Assembly (NCBI RefSeq): GCF_001427795.1
Contig: NZ_LMHJ01000001.1
Location: 1,398,356 to 1,462,355 of the forward strand
Direction: 5' to 3'
DNA from: Nocardioides sp. Root682
GTDB taxonomy: Bacteria; Actinomycetota; Actinomycetes; Propionibacteriales; Nocardioidaceae
Length of the DNA stretch: 64,000 nucleotides
Positions 49,674-58,728 of the stretch are shown here, piece after piece. The position numbers and the translations under genes are program-made. Position 1 is the stretch's first letter; each line of letters begins with the position of its first letter. The notes beneath the pieces are model-generated. The model searched no databases. It was not told the origin of the DNA and saw only the letters and a program-made list of their open reading frames with translations.

Positions 49674-50429
49674 CTACTTCTGCGTGAAGGACACGAGTAC
49701 GACGACCTCGTCGCCACCCTCGACCGTCTCCTCACGGATCAGGCCGGTGCCCTCGGCGTACAGCTTGTGCTCGACGAGGCCAGGCTCCAGGGGCGTGGTG
49801 TCCTCGGTCTCGAGCAGCCCGTCGAAGCTGCCGAACGGGACGGTGGCGGTGGCATCGAGCCCCAGCACAGCCGCCTGGTCCTCGGCCTCGCCGCGCAGGT
49901 ACTCCATCTTGTAGCCGTCGCCGATCCGCGGCTCGGCCGCCATGGCCAGGCCGGCTTCGGCGCCGTCGACCCCGGCCTCCCACGAACCCTCGGTCGACGT
50001 CTCGCCGTCGTCGTACTCGGTGGTGGCCTCGCCGAGGTACCAGACGTTGCCGGCGGTGTCCTGGGCGAACCAGTCGAAGGTGTCCTCGACCAGCTCGCCG
50101 TCGGCATCGGTCACGACGTCGTGGACAACGGTCGCCGTGACCCCGCCAATCTTGCGGGTCTCGTCGAGAACGGTGACCGTGATCGTCTCCTCGCCCTCGC
50201 TCGACGTCGCCTGGTAGACCCACTCGGTGCCGGGCACGAGCGGCAGCCAGCGATTGTCGATGCGCGGCACGAAGTCCGAGGCGGTCAGGCCCGGGGTCGG
50301 GATCTCGAGCCCGTCGACGCCCGTCGGCGGGCTGGGCTCGGAGGCAGATCCGCAACCCCCCAGCACGATCGCGACGAACGCCACAGGGACCGCCGATGAC
50401 CGGGCTCGAGTCCACCCCTGAGTCCTCAT
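49674..50429 (-). CDS. lipoprotein of unknown function
   Basis: A 251-residue exported lipoprotein beginning [12 protein letters not shown], with hydrophobic core [13 protein letters not shown] and lipobox LGGC. The mature domain has [15 protein letters not shown] near residue 60 and a beta-rich, acidic body; it resembles a widespread family of secreted actinobacterial proteins with a PLxPGTxWVY motif but no known function. It is divergent from mdh across 96 bp. ATG 50429 is chosen over an ATG 18 bp upstream because it is closer to the signal. Confidence 0.65.
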   Translation of the reverse strand: MRTQGWTRARSSAVPVAFVAIVLGGCGSASEPSPPTGVDGLEIPTPGLTASDFVPRIDNRWLPLVPGTEWVYQATSSEGEETITVTVLDETRKIGGVTATVVHDVVTDADGELVEDTFDWFAQDTAGNVWYLGEATTEYDDGETSTEGSWEAGVDGAEAGLAMAAEPRIGDGYKMEYLRGEAEDQAAVLGLDATATVPFGSFDGLLETEDTTPLEPGLVEHKLYAEGTGLIREETVEGGDEVVVLVSFTQK

Positions 50430-50525
50430 GGCGCCATCGTCTCGCATCCTTGCCCGGGTCCCCACGCCCGCCCGGGCGCTGCTAGCGTCGCTGGCGTCCG
50501 CACGTATCCCCTTAGGAGTCCCCCT

Positions 50526-51512
50526 GTGAGCACCACCCCGCTCAAGGTGGCCGTGACCGGCGCAGCCGGCCAGATCGGCTACAGCCTGCTCTTCCGCATC
50601 GCCAGCGGCGCCATCGCCGGCGACCGTCCCGTCGAGCTCCGCCTGCTCGAGATCGAGCCGGCCCTGAAGGCCCTCGAGGGCGTCGTGATGGAGCTCGACG
50701 ACTGCGCGTTCCCGAACCTCGCCGGCGTCGTCATCGGCTCCGACCCGGAGCAGGTCTTCGACGGCGTCAACCTCGCCCTCCTCGTCGGCGCGCGCCCGCG
50801 CGGCCCCGGCATGGAGCGCGGCGACCTGCTGGCCGCCAACGGCGCCATCTTCACCGCGCAGGGCAAGGCCCTCAACAAGGTCGCAGCCGACGACGTCCGC
50901 ATCGGTGTCACCGGCAACCCGGCCAACACCAACGCGCTGATCGCCGCGACCAACGCGCCCGACATCCCCAAGGACCGGTTCTCGGCACTGACCCGCCTCG
51001 ACCACAACCGGGCGATCTCGCAGCTGGCCGCCAAGACCGGCTCGGACGTCACCGACATCAAGAAGATCACGATCTGGGGCAACCACTCGGCCACCCAGTA
51101 CCCCGACATCTTCCACGCCGAGATCGGCGGCAAGAACGCCGCCGAGGTCGTGGGCGACCAGGCCTGGATCGCCGACACGTTCATCCCGACCGTCGCCAAG
51201 CGCGGCGCGGCGATCATCGACGCGCGCGGCGCGTCCTCGGCTGCCTCGGCCGCCTCGGCCACGTGCGACGCAGCGCGTGACTGGCTGAACGGCACCCCGG
51301 CCGGCGACTGGGTCTCCATGGCCGTCGTCTCCGACGGTTCCTACGGCGTCCCCGAGGGCCTCGTGTCCTCGTTCCCGGTCACCACCGCGAACGGCGACTG
51401 GAGCATCGTCCAGGGCCTCGAGATCGACGACTTCTCCCGCGGCAAGATCGACGCATCCGTCGCCGAGCTCGCCGACGAGAAGGCTGCCGTCACGGAGCTG
51501 GGCCTCATCTGA
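50526..51512 (+). CDS. mdh: malate dehydrogenase
   Basis: A 328-residue NAD-dependent enzyme converting malate to oxaloacetate. The Rossmann motif is [15 protein letters not shown] at 11-25, substrate arginines lie in [17 protein letters not shown] carries D159 and R162, and the catalytic H187 is in [12 protein letters not shown]. It is the cytosolic (MDH type 2) dimeric form. The GTG start has TAGGAG upstream. It is followed immediately by a 49-bp perfect inverted repeat. Confidence 0.96.
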   Translation: MSTTPLKVAVTGAAGQIGYSLLFRIASGAIAGDRPVELRLLEIEPALKALEGVVMELDDCAFPNLAGVVIGSDPEQVFDGVNLALLVGARPRGPGMERGDLLAANGAIFTAQGKALNKVAADDVRIGVTGNPANTNALIAATNAPDIPKDRFSALTRLDHNRAISQLAAKTGSDVTDIKKITIWGNHSATQYPDIFHAEIGGKNAAEVVGDQAWIADTFIPTVAKRGAAIIDARGASSAASAASATCDAARDWLNGTPAGDWVSMAVVSDGSYGVPEGLVSSFPVTTANGDWSIVQGLEIDDFSRGKIDASVAELADEKAAVTELGLI

Positions 51513-51516
51513 CCTT

Positions 51517-51630
51517 CGCGAGTTGGGGTTTGTCACCCCCGAGTTGTACGAAAACACCACACCCCGCGGCCCGTTGGTCGTGGGGTGTGGTGTTTTCGTA
51601 CAACTCGGGGGTGACAAACCCCAACTCGCG
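51517..51630. repeat. giant perfect inverted repeat (49-bp arms, 16-nt loop)
   Basis: Arms 51517-51565 and 51582-51630 are exact reverse complements over 49 bp, checked base by base. The loop is 51566-51581. It starts 4 bp after the mdh stop and ends 1 bp before the stop of the convergent DUF3017 gene. Within each arm the heptamer CGAGTTG occurs twice, 20 bp apart, and the arms are less GC-rich than the flanks. It could be a bidirectional terminator, but it is far longer than needed; a MITE- or REP-derived insertion is an alternative. Confidence 0.85.
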
Positions 51631-51993
51631 CTAGACGGGCTGGTCGGGAATGGTCTGGGCCAGCACGAACAGGGTGATCCCGAGGGCCAGCAGGATCGCG
51701 ACGTCCAGGAACCGGTGGCGTACGGCGAGCATGCCCGCGTCCTTCTCCGGCAAGGCGAGCCTCAGCACTGCGGCAAAGCCGAGGACGCCGGAGATGATCC
51801 GGATCCCGTTGCGCCAGTCGGACGTTGCGGCGACGACGACGCCGGCGATGGTCATCGCGAGGATCGCGATGTAGCAGAAGCCACCGATCGTCGCGGGCGC
51901 GTAGCGCCGAGGCGCGCGCTCGCCGATCGGCAGCGGTTCCGGGGCGACCGGGACCGCTGCTGCTCCCTCCAGCCCCTCCAGCTCGTCGTTCAG
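51631..51993 (-). CDS. DUF3017 small membrane protein, probable CTG start
   Basis: A 120-residue membrane protein with three hydrophobic segments; the family stretch [18 protein letters not shown] is near residue 80. No ATG, GTG or TTG occurs in frame between the folD stop and the first TM segment. The best start is CTG 51993, overlapping the folD stop as CTGA, with GGGAAGG about 8 bp upstream. The gene is thus coupled to folD, as folD and DUF3017 are neighbours in mycobacteria (Rv3356c-Rv3355c). Function unknown. Confidence 0.7.
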   Translation of the reverse strand: MNDELEGLEGAAAVPVAPEPLPIGERAPRRYAPATIGGFCYIAILAMTIAGVVVAATSDWRNGIRIISGVLGFAAVLRLALPEKDAGMLAVRHRFLDVAILLALGITLFVLAQTIPDQPV

Positions 51994-52871
51994 TGCGCTG
52001 CCTTCCCGCCCTCGTGCGCGGCCTGCTCGGCCATGGTGACCACGTTGGCCAGCAGCATCGCGCGGGTCATCGGCCCGACGCCACCGGGGTTCGGCGACAC
52101 CCAGCCCGCGACACCCCACACGTCGTCCGCGACGTCTCCGGCGATCTTGCCGTCGACCCGGCTGACGCCGACGTCGAGGACGGCCGCGCCGGGCTTGACC
52201 ATGTCGGCGGTGATGATGCCGGGCACGCCGGCAGCGGCCACCACGATGTCGGCGTCGCGCACGTGGGCGGCCAGGTCGACGGTGCCCGTGTGGCAGAGCG
52301 TCACCGTGGCGTTCTCGGAGCGGCGGGTCAACAGCAGGCCCAGCGGGCGACCGACAGTGATGCCACGACCGACGACGACCACGTTGGCCCCGGCGATCGG
52401 CACGTCGTGCCGACGCAGCAGCTCGACGATGCCGTACGGCGTGCACGGCAGCGGCGCCTCGTTGCCGAGGACCAGCCAGCCGAGGTTGGTCGGGTGCAGG
52501 CCGTCAGCGTCCTTGGTGGGATCGATCAGGCCGAGCACCCGGTTCTCGTCGCGGCCACGCGGCAGCGGGAGCTGGACGATGTAACCGGTGCAGGCGGGGT
52601 CCTCGTTGAGGGCCGCGACGGCGTCCTCGATCTCCTGCTGGGTGGCGACCTCGGGCAGGTCCACACGGATCGACGCGATGCCGACCTCCGCGCAGTCCTT
52701 GTGCTTGCCGTTGACGTACCAGCGCGAGCCCGGGTCGTCGCCGACCAGGACGGTGCCGAGGCCGGGCGTGATGCCCTGCTCCTTCAGCGCCGCGACACGG
52801 ACCCGGAGTTCGTCCTTGATGGCCGCCGCGGTGGCGGAGCCGTCGAGCTTCTGTGCAGTCACGGTGGTCAT
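51990..52871 (-). CDS. folD: bifunctional methylene-THF dehydrogenase/cyclohydrolase FolD
   Basis: A 293-residue NADP enzyme that oxidises 5,10-methylene-THF and hydrolyses methenyl-THF to 10-formyl-THF, the one-carbon donor for PurN and PurH next door. Motifs: catalytic Lys in [40 protein letters not shown] and [12 protein letters not shown]. The start ATG 52871 is 4 bp after the purH stop, forming one operon. Confidence 0.96.
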   Translation of the reverse strand: MTTVTAQKLDGSATAAAIKDELRVRVAALKEQGITPGLGTVLVGDDPGSRWYVNGKHKDCAEVGIASIRVDLPEVATQQEIEDAVAALNEDPACTGYIVQLPLPRGRDENRVLGLIDPTKDADGLHPTNLGWLVLGNEAPLPCTPYGIVELLRRHDVPIAGANVVVVGRGITVGRPLGLLLTRRSENATVTLCHTGTVDLAAHVRDADIVVAAAGVPGIITADMVKPGAAVLDVGVSRVDGKIAGDVADDVWGVAGWVSPNPGGVGPMTRAMLLANVVTMAEQAAHEGGKAAH

Positions 52872-52875
52872 CCTG

Positions 52876-54450
52876 TCAGTGAGCAAAGTGACGCGTGCCG
52901 GTGAAGTACATGGTGACCCCGGCAGCCTCGCAGGCAGCGATGGTCTCGTCGTCGCGCACCGATCCACCCGGCTGCACGATCGCCTTCACACCGGCGTCGA
53001 GCAGGATCTGGGGACCGTCGGCGAACGGGAAGAAGGCGTCGGAGGCGGCGACCGAGCCGGTGGCGCGCTCCCCCGCCCGTGCGACGGCGAGCTTGCACGA
53101 GTCGACCCGGTTGACCTGGCCCATGCCGATGCCGACCGAGGAGCCGTCGGTGGCGAGCAGGATGGCGTTGGACTTCGCCGCCCGCACCGAGCGCCACGCG
53201 AACGCGAGGTCGGCGAGGGTCTGCTCGTCGGCTGCGGCGCCGGTCGCGAGCGTCCAGTTCGCCGGGTCGTCACCGTCGGCCTGGAAGCGGTCGGCGACCT
53301 GCATCAAGAGGCCGCCGCTGATCGGGCGGGTCTCGACGCCACCCTGCGCGAGCGGCTCGGCGACGAGGACCCGGATGTTCTTCTTGCCCTGCAGGATCTC
53401 GACCGCGCCTTCGTCGTACCCCGGGGCGACGATGACCTCGGTGAAGATCTCCGCAACCTGCTCGGCCATCTGCTTCGAGACGGTCACGTTGGTCGCGATC
53501 ACACCACCGAAGGCAGACACCGGGTCGCACTCGTGGGCGCGGCGGTGCGCCTCGGCCACGTCGGCGCCGACGGCGATGCCGCACGGGTTGGCGTGCTTGA
53601 TGATCGCCACCGTCGGGGCGTCGCCGTGGTCGTACGCCGCCCGGCGGGCCGCGTCGGTGTCGACGTAGTTGTTGTACGACATCTCCTTGCCGTGCAGCTG
53701 CTCGGCAGCCGCGAGGCCACCGGGACCGAAGCCGTTGCGGTAGAGCGCGGCGGGCTGGTGCGGGTTCTCGCCGTACCGGAGCACTGCCGACTTGTCGTAG
53801 GTGCCACCGACCCAGGCGGGGAAGCCGGTGCTGACGCCGTCCTCGACGGTGCTGTCGGTGAGGACGCTGCCCATCCAGGAGGCGACCTGGACGTCGTACG
53901 TCGCGGTGTGGACGAACGCCTTGGCGGCGAGCGCCTTGCGGGCCTCGTAGGTGAAGCCGTCGCCCTGGGCCGCCGTGAGGGCCGCCGCATAGTCGGCGCC
54001 GTCGGTGACGATCGCGACGGACGGGTGGTTCTTCGCGGCCGCACGCACCATCGACGGACCGCCGATGTCGATCTTCTCGATGCAGTCGTCGATGCCGGCG
54101 CCGGAGGCGACCGTGGCAGCGAACGGGTAGAGGTTCACCACCACGAGGTCGAACGGCTCGACCTCGAGCTCCTCGAGCTGCTTCACGTGCTCCGGCAGGC
54201 GACGGTCGGCGAGGATGCCGGCGTGGACGCGCGGGTGCAGCGTCTTGACCCGGCCGTCGAGGCACTCGGGGAAGCCGGTGAGGTCCTCCACCTTCGTGAC
54301 GGGCAGGCCGAGGCCGTCGATGAGGGCAGCGGAGCCGCCCGTCGAGACCAGCTCGACGCCGGCGTCGTGGAGGCCGCGGACGAGGTCCTCGAGGCCGGTC
54401 TTGTCGAAGACGGAGATCAGTGCCCGCTTGATGGCGATCCGGTCAGTCAT
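52876..54450 (-). CDS. purH: bifunctional AICAR transformylase/IMP cyclohydrolase
   Basis: A 524-residue enzyme for the last two steps of IMP synthesis. The N-terminal MGS-like cyclohydrolase domain (about 1-200) has [13 protein letters not shown] and [13 protein letters not shown]. The C-terminal transformylase domain has the KHANPCG catalytic motif near residue 285. It uses 10-formyl-THF from FolD, encoded downstream. It is preceded by a ZTP riboswitch and a hairpin that covers its SD, so translation should rise when ZTP (10-formyl-THF shortage) accumulates. Confidence 0.97.
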   Translation of the reverse strand: MTDRIAIKRALISVFDKTGLEDLVRGLHDAGVELVSTGGSAALIDGLGLPVTKVEDLTGFPECLDGRVKTLHPRVHAGILADRRLPEHVKQLEELEVEPFDLVVVNLYPFAATVASGAGIDDCIEKIDIGGPSMVRAAAKNHPSVAIVTDGADYAAALTAAQGDGFTYEARKALAAKAFVHTATYDVQVASWMGSVLTDSTVEDGVSTGFPAWVGGTYDKSAVLRYGENPHQPAALYRNGFGPGGLAAAEQLHGKEMSYNNYVDTDAARRAAYDHGDAPTVAIIKHANPCGIAVGADVAEAHRRAHECDPVSAFGGVIATNVTVSKQMAEQVAEIFTEVIVAPGYDEGAVEILQGKKNIRVLVAEPLAQGGVETRPISGGLLMQVADRFQADGDDPANWTLATGAAADEQTLADLAFAWRSVRAAKSNAILLATDGSSVGIGMGQVNRVDSCKLAVARAGERATGSVAASDAFFPFADGPQILLDAGVKAIVQPGGSVRDDETIAACEAAGVTMYFTGTRHFAH

Positions 54451-54462
54451 GGCGATTCAGTT

Positions 54463-54490
54463 CCTCATCGGTCGATACCTGTCGATGAGG
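54463..54490 (-). promoter_or_regulatory. SD-sequestering hairpin before purH
   Basis: Arms CCTCATCG and CGATGAGG (8 bp, 12-nt loop). On the minus strand the 3' arm contains GAGG of the purH SD (GAGGA, 11 nt before the ATG), and the 5' arm touches the end of the ZTP aptamer. This is the likely expression platform: ligand binding would compete with the stem and free the SD. Confidence 0.65.
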
Positions 54491-54558
54491 GCACCCAGGC
54501 GATCGATGCCGACTCGTCACTCCCTGGTGGTTGCCCACCTGCGCCAGTCGTGTGCCGC
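54488..54558 (-). ncRNA. ZTP (pfl) riboswitch upstream of purH
   Basis: On the minus strand: ACTGGCG (54542-54548), then a GGTGG-GCAA-CCACC hairpin (54526-54539), AGGGAG, a variable stretch, and CGCCTGGG (54494-54501). These match in order and spacing the conserved core of the pfl/ZTP aptamer, and GGCG can pair with CGCC to form its pseudoknot. The location before purH is typical of the class. It lies between purN and purH. Confidence 0.85.
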
Positions 54559-54574
54559 TGATTCTACTTCTGAC

Positions 54575-55189
54575 TCAGGCTCCGAAGCGAACCCGGCGGC
54601 CCTCGACCGAGAAGCCCTCACGGGCCATCTTGCCGACGGCGTCAACCAGCATCGCCCGTTCGGCGACCTTGATCCGCTCGTGGAGGGTCTGTTCGGTGTC
54701 GTCGTCGTCGACCGGAACGGTGCTCTGCGCGACGATCGCACCCGTGTCGACCCCCGCGTCGACGATGAACAGCGTCGCTCCGGTCACCTTGACGCCGTAC
54801 TCCAGCGCTTCCCGCGGCCCGTACATCCCGGGGAAGGACGGCGACAGGGCCGGGTGGGTGTTGACCGTTCGTCCGCCGAAGGCGTCGAGGAAGGACGTGC
54901 CGACCAGCTTCATGAACCCGGCGAGTACGACGACGTCGGGCTCGAACGCGGCGACCTTGTCGGCCAGGGCACGGTCCCAGTGCTCGCGGGAGGTGTAGTC
55001 CTTCACCTTCGCGGTGAAGGTCGGCACTCCGGCGGTCTCGGCGCGGGTGAGTCCCTCGATGCCGTCGCGGTCGGCACCCACGGCCACGACCTTTGCGCCG
55101 TACGACGGGTCCGCACAGGCATCCAGTAACGCCTGGAGGTTCGTGCCCGAACCGGACACGAGGACGACGAGGCGGGTGGGCGTGGACAC
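54575..55189 (-). CDS. purN: phosphoribosylglycinamide formyltransferase
   Basis: A 204-residue enzyme that formylates GAR using 10-formyl-THF. It has the phosphate loop GSGTNLQALL at 13-22, catalytic Asn/His in TVNTHPALSPSFPG, and the Asp in FIVDAGVDTGAIV. GTG 55189 begins 18 bp after the perM stop. purN-riboswitch-purH-folD run in one direction; perM, purN and purH are also neighbours in M. tuberculosis (Rv0955-Rv0957). Confidence 0.95.
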   Translation of the reverse strand: MSTPTRLVVLVSGSGTNLQALLDACADPSYGAKVVAVGADRDGIEGLTRAETAGVPTFTAKVKDYTSREHWDRALADKVAAFEPDVVVLAGFMKLVGTSFLDAFGGRTVNTHPALSPSFPGMYGPREALEYGVKVTGATLFIVDAGVDTGAIVAQSTVPVDDDDTEQTLHERIKVAERAMLVDAVGKMAREGFSVEGRRVRFGA

Positions 55190-55207
55190 GGCCCGGAGTC
55201 TAGGGCG

Positions 55208-56530
55208 TCAGCGACGGAACGGGATCCGCGGCAACCGCCCGCGAACAGCACCAAGCCTCGTGCCACCGTCACGCTGCCACCAGCACACGAGCAGCGCGCC
55301 CGCGACGCCACCGATCCCGAAGGACGTGATGGCGTGGAGGAGCACGTCGAAGGTGTACGGCCCGACGTCGCTCATCCGGCCCGGTCCGACTGCTCCCCCG
55401 GCGAAGGCCGTGAGGATCGCCAGCACCACACCGGCAGTGATGCCACCGGCACAGCCGCGGATGGCGGCCCGGTCCCAGGCGAGGACCGGACGATCGCGCT
55501 GCACACGCCCCGCGACGACGGCGGCCAGGACGACGGGCGTGAGCATCAGCCACCCGGTCCACCACGGGGTGGGTCCCTGGTCGGGGAGCGCGGCCAGCAG
55601 GGGGAACATCGGAAGCGGGCCGAGCACCACCAGGCCCGTCGACACGGTGGTGCCGGTGCCGACGGTGAAGCCGGGGCCCAGGACGTAGGAGCTGGAGAAC
55701 AGCATCGCGTTCGGGAGCACGACAGCCGTCAGCAGCGCCATCAGCGCAATGGCGCCGGCGTCGGCATGCAGCTGGGAGACGACGTTCGCGGCGGTCGAGA
55801 AGTCCATGACGAACGCCGCGAAGAGCACGACCAGGCTGATGGCGAACCAGGTGCGCAGGATCCGCCAGGCGACGAGCGCGACGTCACGCACCGTGTCCGG
55901 GATGGCAGGCAGCCAGATCGAGGCACGACCGGCCCCGAGCGCGATCGCGGGCATCCCGGCAGCGCCGCCGATCAGGATCGACCACAGCACGACCCGTGCG
56001 GGGTTGGGCGAGGACGCCGCGGTCGACGCCACGGCGCACGCGACGACCCCCACGACGGCGTACCCGATGGTGAACAGTCCGGTCGCCATCGGGACCGTCC
56101 AGTCCCGTTCGCCGTCAGCGATGCGCGCCGCGTCGGGACCGTGCCCGGAGACCGATTCACCGACCCGGTGGCCGACCCGCCAGGTCGCCCACGCACAGAT
56201 CAGGGTGAGGCCGAGCGGGATCGCGGTCAGCCGGATGCCCTCGACCGCGACCGTCGACCCGTGGGCGGCCAGCCAGCCGTGCGCGCCGACGCGCAAGGCG
56301 CCGCTCGGGCTGCCCTCGCCACCCGCGTCGGTCAGGAACCAGCCGACGACGGCGACGGCCAGGCAGACCAGCAGCGGTCCGCCAGCGGCGATCGCGCCAC
56401 CGATGGTCGCGGTCGGCACCAGCGGACGACTGGTGGCGAGATCCTGGCGCAGGGCGGCGTCGGTGCGACCGCTCTTGGCGGTGCGGCCGGCACCGGTGCT
56501 GCGCGCCGAGGAGGACTGGAGCGACGTCAT
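55208..56530 (-). CDS. perM: PerM/DUF6350 membrane protein (cell-division associated)
   Basis: A 440-residue integral membrane protein with about ten hydrophobic segments and a short cytoplasmic N terminus. Length, topology and the position next to purN match PerM (Rv0955) of M. tuberculosis, which supports cell division under stress. GGAGGG lies just upstream of the ATG. It is divergent from the sigma-fusion gene across 84 bp. Family identity rests on synteny and topology. Confidence 0.7.
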   Translation of the reverse strand: MTSLQSSSARSTGAGRTAKSGRTDAALRQDLATSRPLVPTATIGGAIAAGGPLLVCLAVAVVGWFLTDAGGEGSPSGALRVGAHGWLAAHGSTVAVEGIRLTAIPLGLTLICAWATWRVGHRVGESVSGHGPDAARIADGERDWTVPMATGLFTIGYAVVGVVACAVASTAASSPNPARVVLWSILIGGAAGMPAIALGAGRASIWLPAIPDTVRDVALVAWRILRTWFAISLVVLFAAFVMDFSTAANVVSQLHADAGAIALMALLTAVVLPNAMLFSSSYVLGPGFTVGTGTTVSTGLVVLGPLPMFPLLAALPDQGPTPWWTGWLMLTPVVLAAVVAGRVQRDRPVLAWDRAAIRGCAGGITAGVVLAILTAFAGGAVGPGRMSDVGPYTFDVLLHAITSFGIGGVAGALLVCWWQRDGGTRLGAVRGRLPRIPFRR

Positions 56531-56583
56531 GGTCCCTCCATCTTCACGCTCGGACCACGAGCGAGGCGGGTCGCCACGCCGCA

Positions 56584-56608
56584 ACAACCCCGATGGTCGT
56601 ACGGTTGT
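56584..56608. promoter_or_regulatory. dyad in the perM / sigma-fusion divergent gap
   Basis: ACAACC-N13-GGTTGT, 6 bp upstream of the sigma-fusion ATG. It may be an operator; no regulator is known. Confidence 0.35.
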
Positions 56609-56614
56609 CGGGCC

Positions 56615-58579
56615 ATGACCGTGTCCCGCTCGAACGCCGCTTCGCCGTCCGACGCCCAGCCCGAGGGCGGCCCGTCGTACGTCAGCAATGCGGACCTCAC
56701 CGCGAGCTTCGACGCCTTCTACCGCGACGCGCGCGACCGGTTGCTGCTGCAGACCTTCGCCCTGACCGGCGACCTCTCGGTGGCCCGCAGCGCGGTCCGC
56801 GAGGCGTACGTCGTCGCGTGGCACCACTGGCGCAAGACCTCCCGTCTCCCGGACCCCGAGATGTCGGTGCGCCCGGCCGCCTGGCGCAAGGCACTGCGCC
56901 GCAGCAACACGCGGCCGCTGCGCCGGCGCAAGGACCTCGACGAGCAGAGCCGGAAGATCCTCGATGCCCTGGCCGCGCTCTCCCTCGTCCAGCGCAAGGC
57001 GCTGCTGCTCACCCAGCTCGCGGCGGTCTCCATGGACGAGATGGCGCACGAGATCGGCCTTCCGCTGGAAGCCGCCGAGCGTGAGCTCCAGCTCGGTGCG
57101 GCGCAGCTGGCCACCCAGCTGGACATCCCCACCTCGGCCATCCCGCTGTCGTTCAACTCACTGGGACCTGCCACGCGCAGCGTCGCCTGGCCGCGGGTCA
57201 CGATCATCCGCCGCGCCGGCATCGCCCGCCGCCGCGCCCACACGATCGTCGGCAGCGCCACCGCCGTGGTCGCACTCGTCGCGGGCGGCGCCGTGGCGAT
57301 GGACTCCACCGGCGCCCGTCCGACGCTGCACCGCGAGGACGTCCCCGTGGTGACTGCGACCCCGCCGTCTGGACCGGCGGTCAACACGCTGCCCGACACC
57401 GCGCTGATCCAGCTGACGACCGTTCAGGACGCGCTGCCCGGACGTGGCTGGCAACAGGGCGGGACCGTCGACAACTCCACGGGCAACGGCCGCGTGCTGC
57501 CCTGCCAGCCGGACCGGTACGCCGACCCGCAGGGCACCGCCGCGTGGGTACGCGCCTTCCGCAATGCCGCGCCCGCCACGGCCACGCGCACCGTGATCCA
57601 GTTCGCGGAGGCGTCGGCGGCCGAACCCCGCGCGATCCGCACCTATCGCCGCACCCTGCGCTGGCTCACCGCCTGCCCCACTCCCGCCGACGACCCCTCC
57701 GCCGTGCCGCGCATCCAGCTGATCAGCACGGCCGACCTGCCCGGCGTCGGCGACCAGGCGAGCCTGGTGGTGCTGCGCTCGCGCGCCAACCGGACGACGT
57801 ACGTCGTCGGGGTCGCCCGCTCCGGCCTGTTCACCACCACCACGTCCGTGGCCACCACCACCGCCACCGCCGGAGTCCGCCGCGAGGGCGTCGCCGGCCT
57901 GCTGGTCGCCGCCGTCAACCGGCTCTGCGCGCTCGCCGACGGCGGGGCGTGCGCGGCGGCGAAGCCGAAGGTGGTCACTCGGGCGCCGTACGCCGTGGGC
58001 AAGGTCCCATGGATGCTCTCCGAGGTCGACCTGCCGCCACTCAGCAAGGACCAGGGCCCGTGGGTCGGTACCCCGGCGACGGCGCTGACCGAGGACCGGG
58101 TCGACTCGGGCGCCATCGGCTGCACGACGGCCCACCTGTTCGGCAGCTTCAACAAGACGAAGATCCAGGGCAACCAGTTCCGCACGTTCGTCCTGAGCGA
58201 GTCGAAGCTGCCGCCGGAGGTCGGTCTCACCCAGACCGTCGGGTCGCTCCCCGTCACGACGGCGCGGGCCTTCGTGCGTCGCATCCGCGACCAGATCGCG
58301 GCCTGTCCGGACCTCGACAAGAGCGCCGGCACCGAGGTGCAGGTGCTCGCCAACAGCTCGACCGGGAAGGCCGCGCTGACCGCCTGGCGCCTCAGCACCG
58401 CGCTCCCGGGCGACCGCAGCGTCGAGTACGACGTCGCCGTGGTCCGCAGCGGTACGTCGGTCTCGCTGCTCGTGTTCGTCGCCGCGCCCCGCGCCCGGAT
58501 CGCCCAGGACGACTTCGTGGCGCTCGCGCGCCGTACCCTCGAGCGGCTCGCCGCGATGGCGCCGTACAAGGCCGGCTGA
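56615..58579 (+). CDS. sigma-factor-like domain fused through one membrane helix to a large exported sensor region
   Basis: A 654-residue fusion. Residues 29-100 resemble ECF sigma region 2 (SFDAFYRDARDRLL, then VREAYVVAWHHWRK) and 112-168 region 4 with an HTH (VSMDEMAHEIGLPLEAAERE). One TM helix lies at about 208-229. The exported part holds two related blocks: block 1 with C297, C354, C438 and C446 (W350 before C354; final LCALADGGAC), block 2 with C503 and C564. This cysteine pattern resembles PknH-like sensor domains and the neighbouring 59231 protein. Whether the sigma part can bind RNA polymerase while membrane-tethered is unknown. It could be a sensor, an anti-sigma-like decoy or a protease-released sigma. 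Confidence 0.7.
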   Translation: MTVSRSNAASPSDAQPEGGPSYVSNADLTASFDAFYRDARDRLLLQTFALTGDLSVARSAVREAYVVAWHHWRKTSRLPDPEMSVRPAAWRKALRRSNTRPLRRRKDLDEQSRKILDALAALSLVQRKALLLTQLAAVSMDEMAHEIGLPLEAAERELQLGAAQLATQLDIPTSAIPLSFNSLGPATRSVAWPRVTIIRRAGIARRRAHTIVGSATAVVALVAGGAVAMDSTGARPTLHREDVPVVTATPPSGPAVNTLPDTALIQLTTVQDALPGRGWQQGGTVDNSTGNGRVLPCQPDRYADPQGTAAWVRAFRNAAPATATRTVIQFAEASAAEPRAIRTYRRTLRWLTACPTPADDPSAVPRIQLISTADLPGVGDQASLVVLRSRANRTTYVVGVARSGLFTTTTSVATTTATAGVRREGVAGLLVAAVNRLCALADGGACAAAKPKVVTRAPYAVGKVPWMLSEVDLPPLSKDQGPWVGTPATALTEDRVDSGAIGCTTAHLFGSFNKTKIQGNQFRTFVLSESKLPPEVGLTQTVGSLPVTTARAFVRRIRDQIAACPDLDKSAGTEVQVLANSSTGKAALTAWRLSTALPGDRSVEYDVAVVRSGTSVSLLVFVAAPRARIAQDDFVALARRTLERLAAMAPYKAG

Positions 58580-58647
58580 CCGACCCGTCGCCGTACCCTC
58601 AAGACGACCTCTCGGAAAAGCTTCGCCGAAAAAGGTGGGAGAGGGAT

Positions 58648-58675
58648 GCAACCCCGCCCAGCCCGCGGGCGTATC
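58648..58675 (+). promoter_or_regulatory. ECF-type promoter before the SigE-family gene
   Basis: GCAACC at 58648-58653 and CGTATC at 58670-58675 with exactly 16 bp between, the spacing of ECF promoters; a -35 containing AAC and a -10 containing CGT are hallmarks of the class. It lies 53 bp upstream of the GTG and suggests autoregulation. Confidence 0.5.
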
Positions 58676-58728
58676 ACTCCCGACAGCCCCGATCGGGGGC
58701 GCGCAGATCGGTCCGAGAGGAGGTCGAC

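Noticed and set aside
51517..51630. Two-unit CRISPR or attachment-site pair
   Set aside because: The two copies are inverted with a 16-nt loop, there are only two, and no cas or integrase gene is present.
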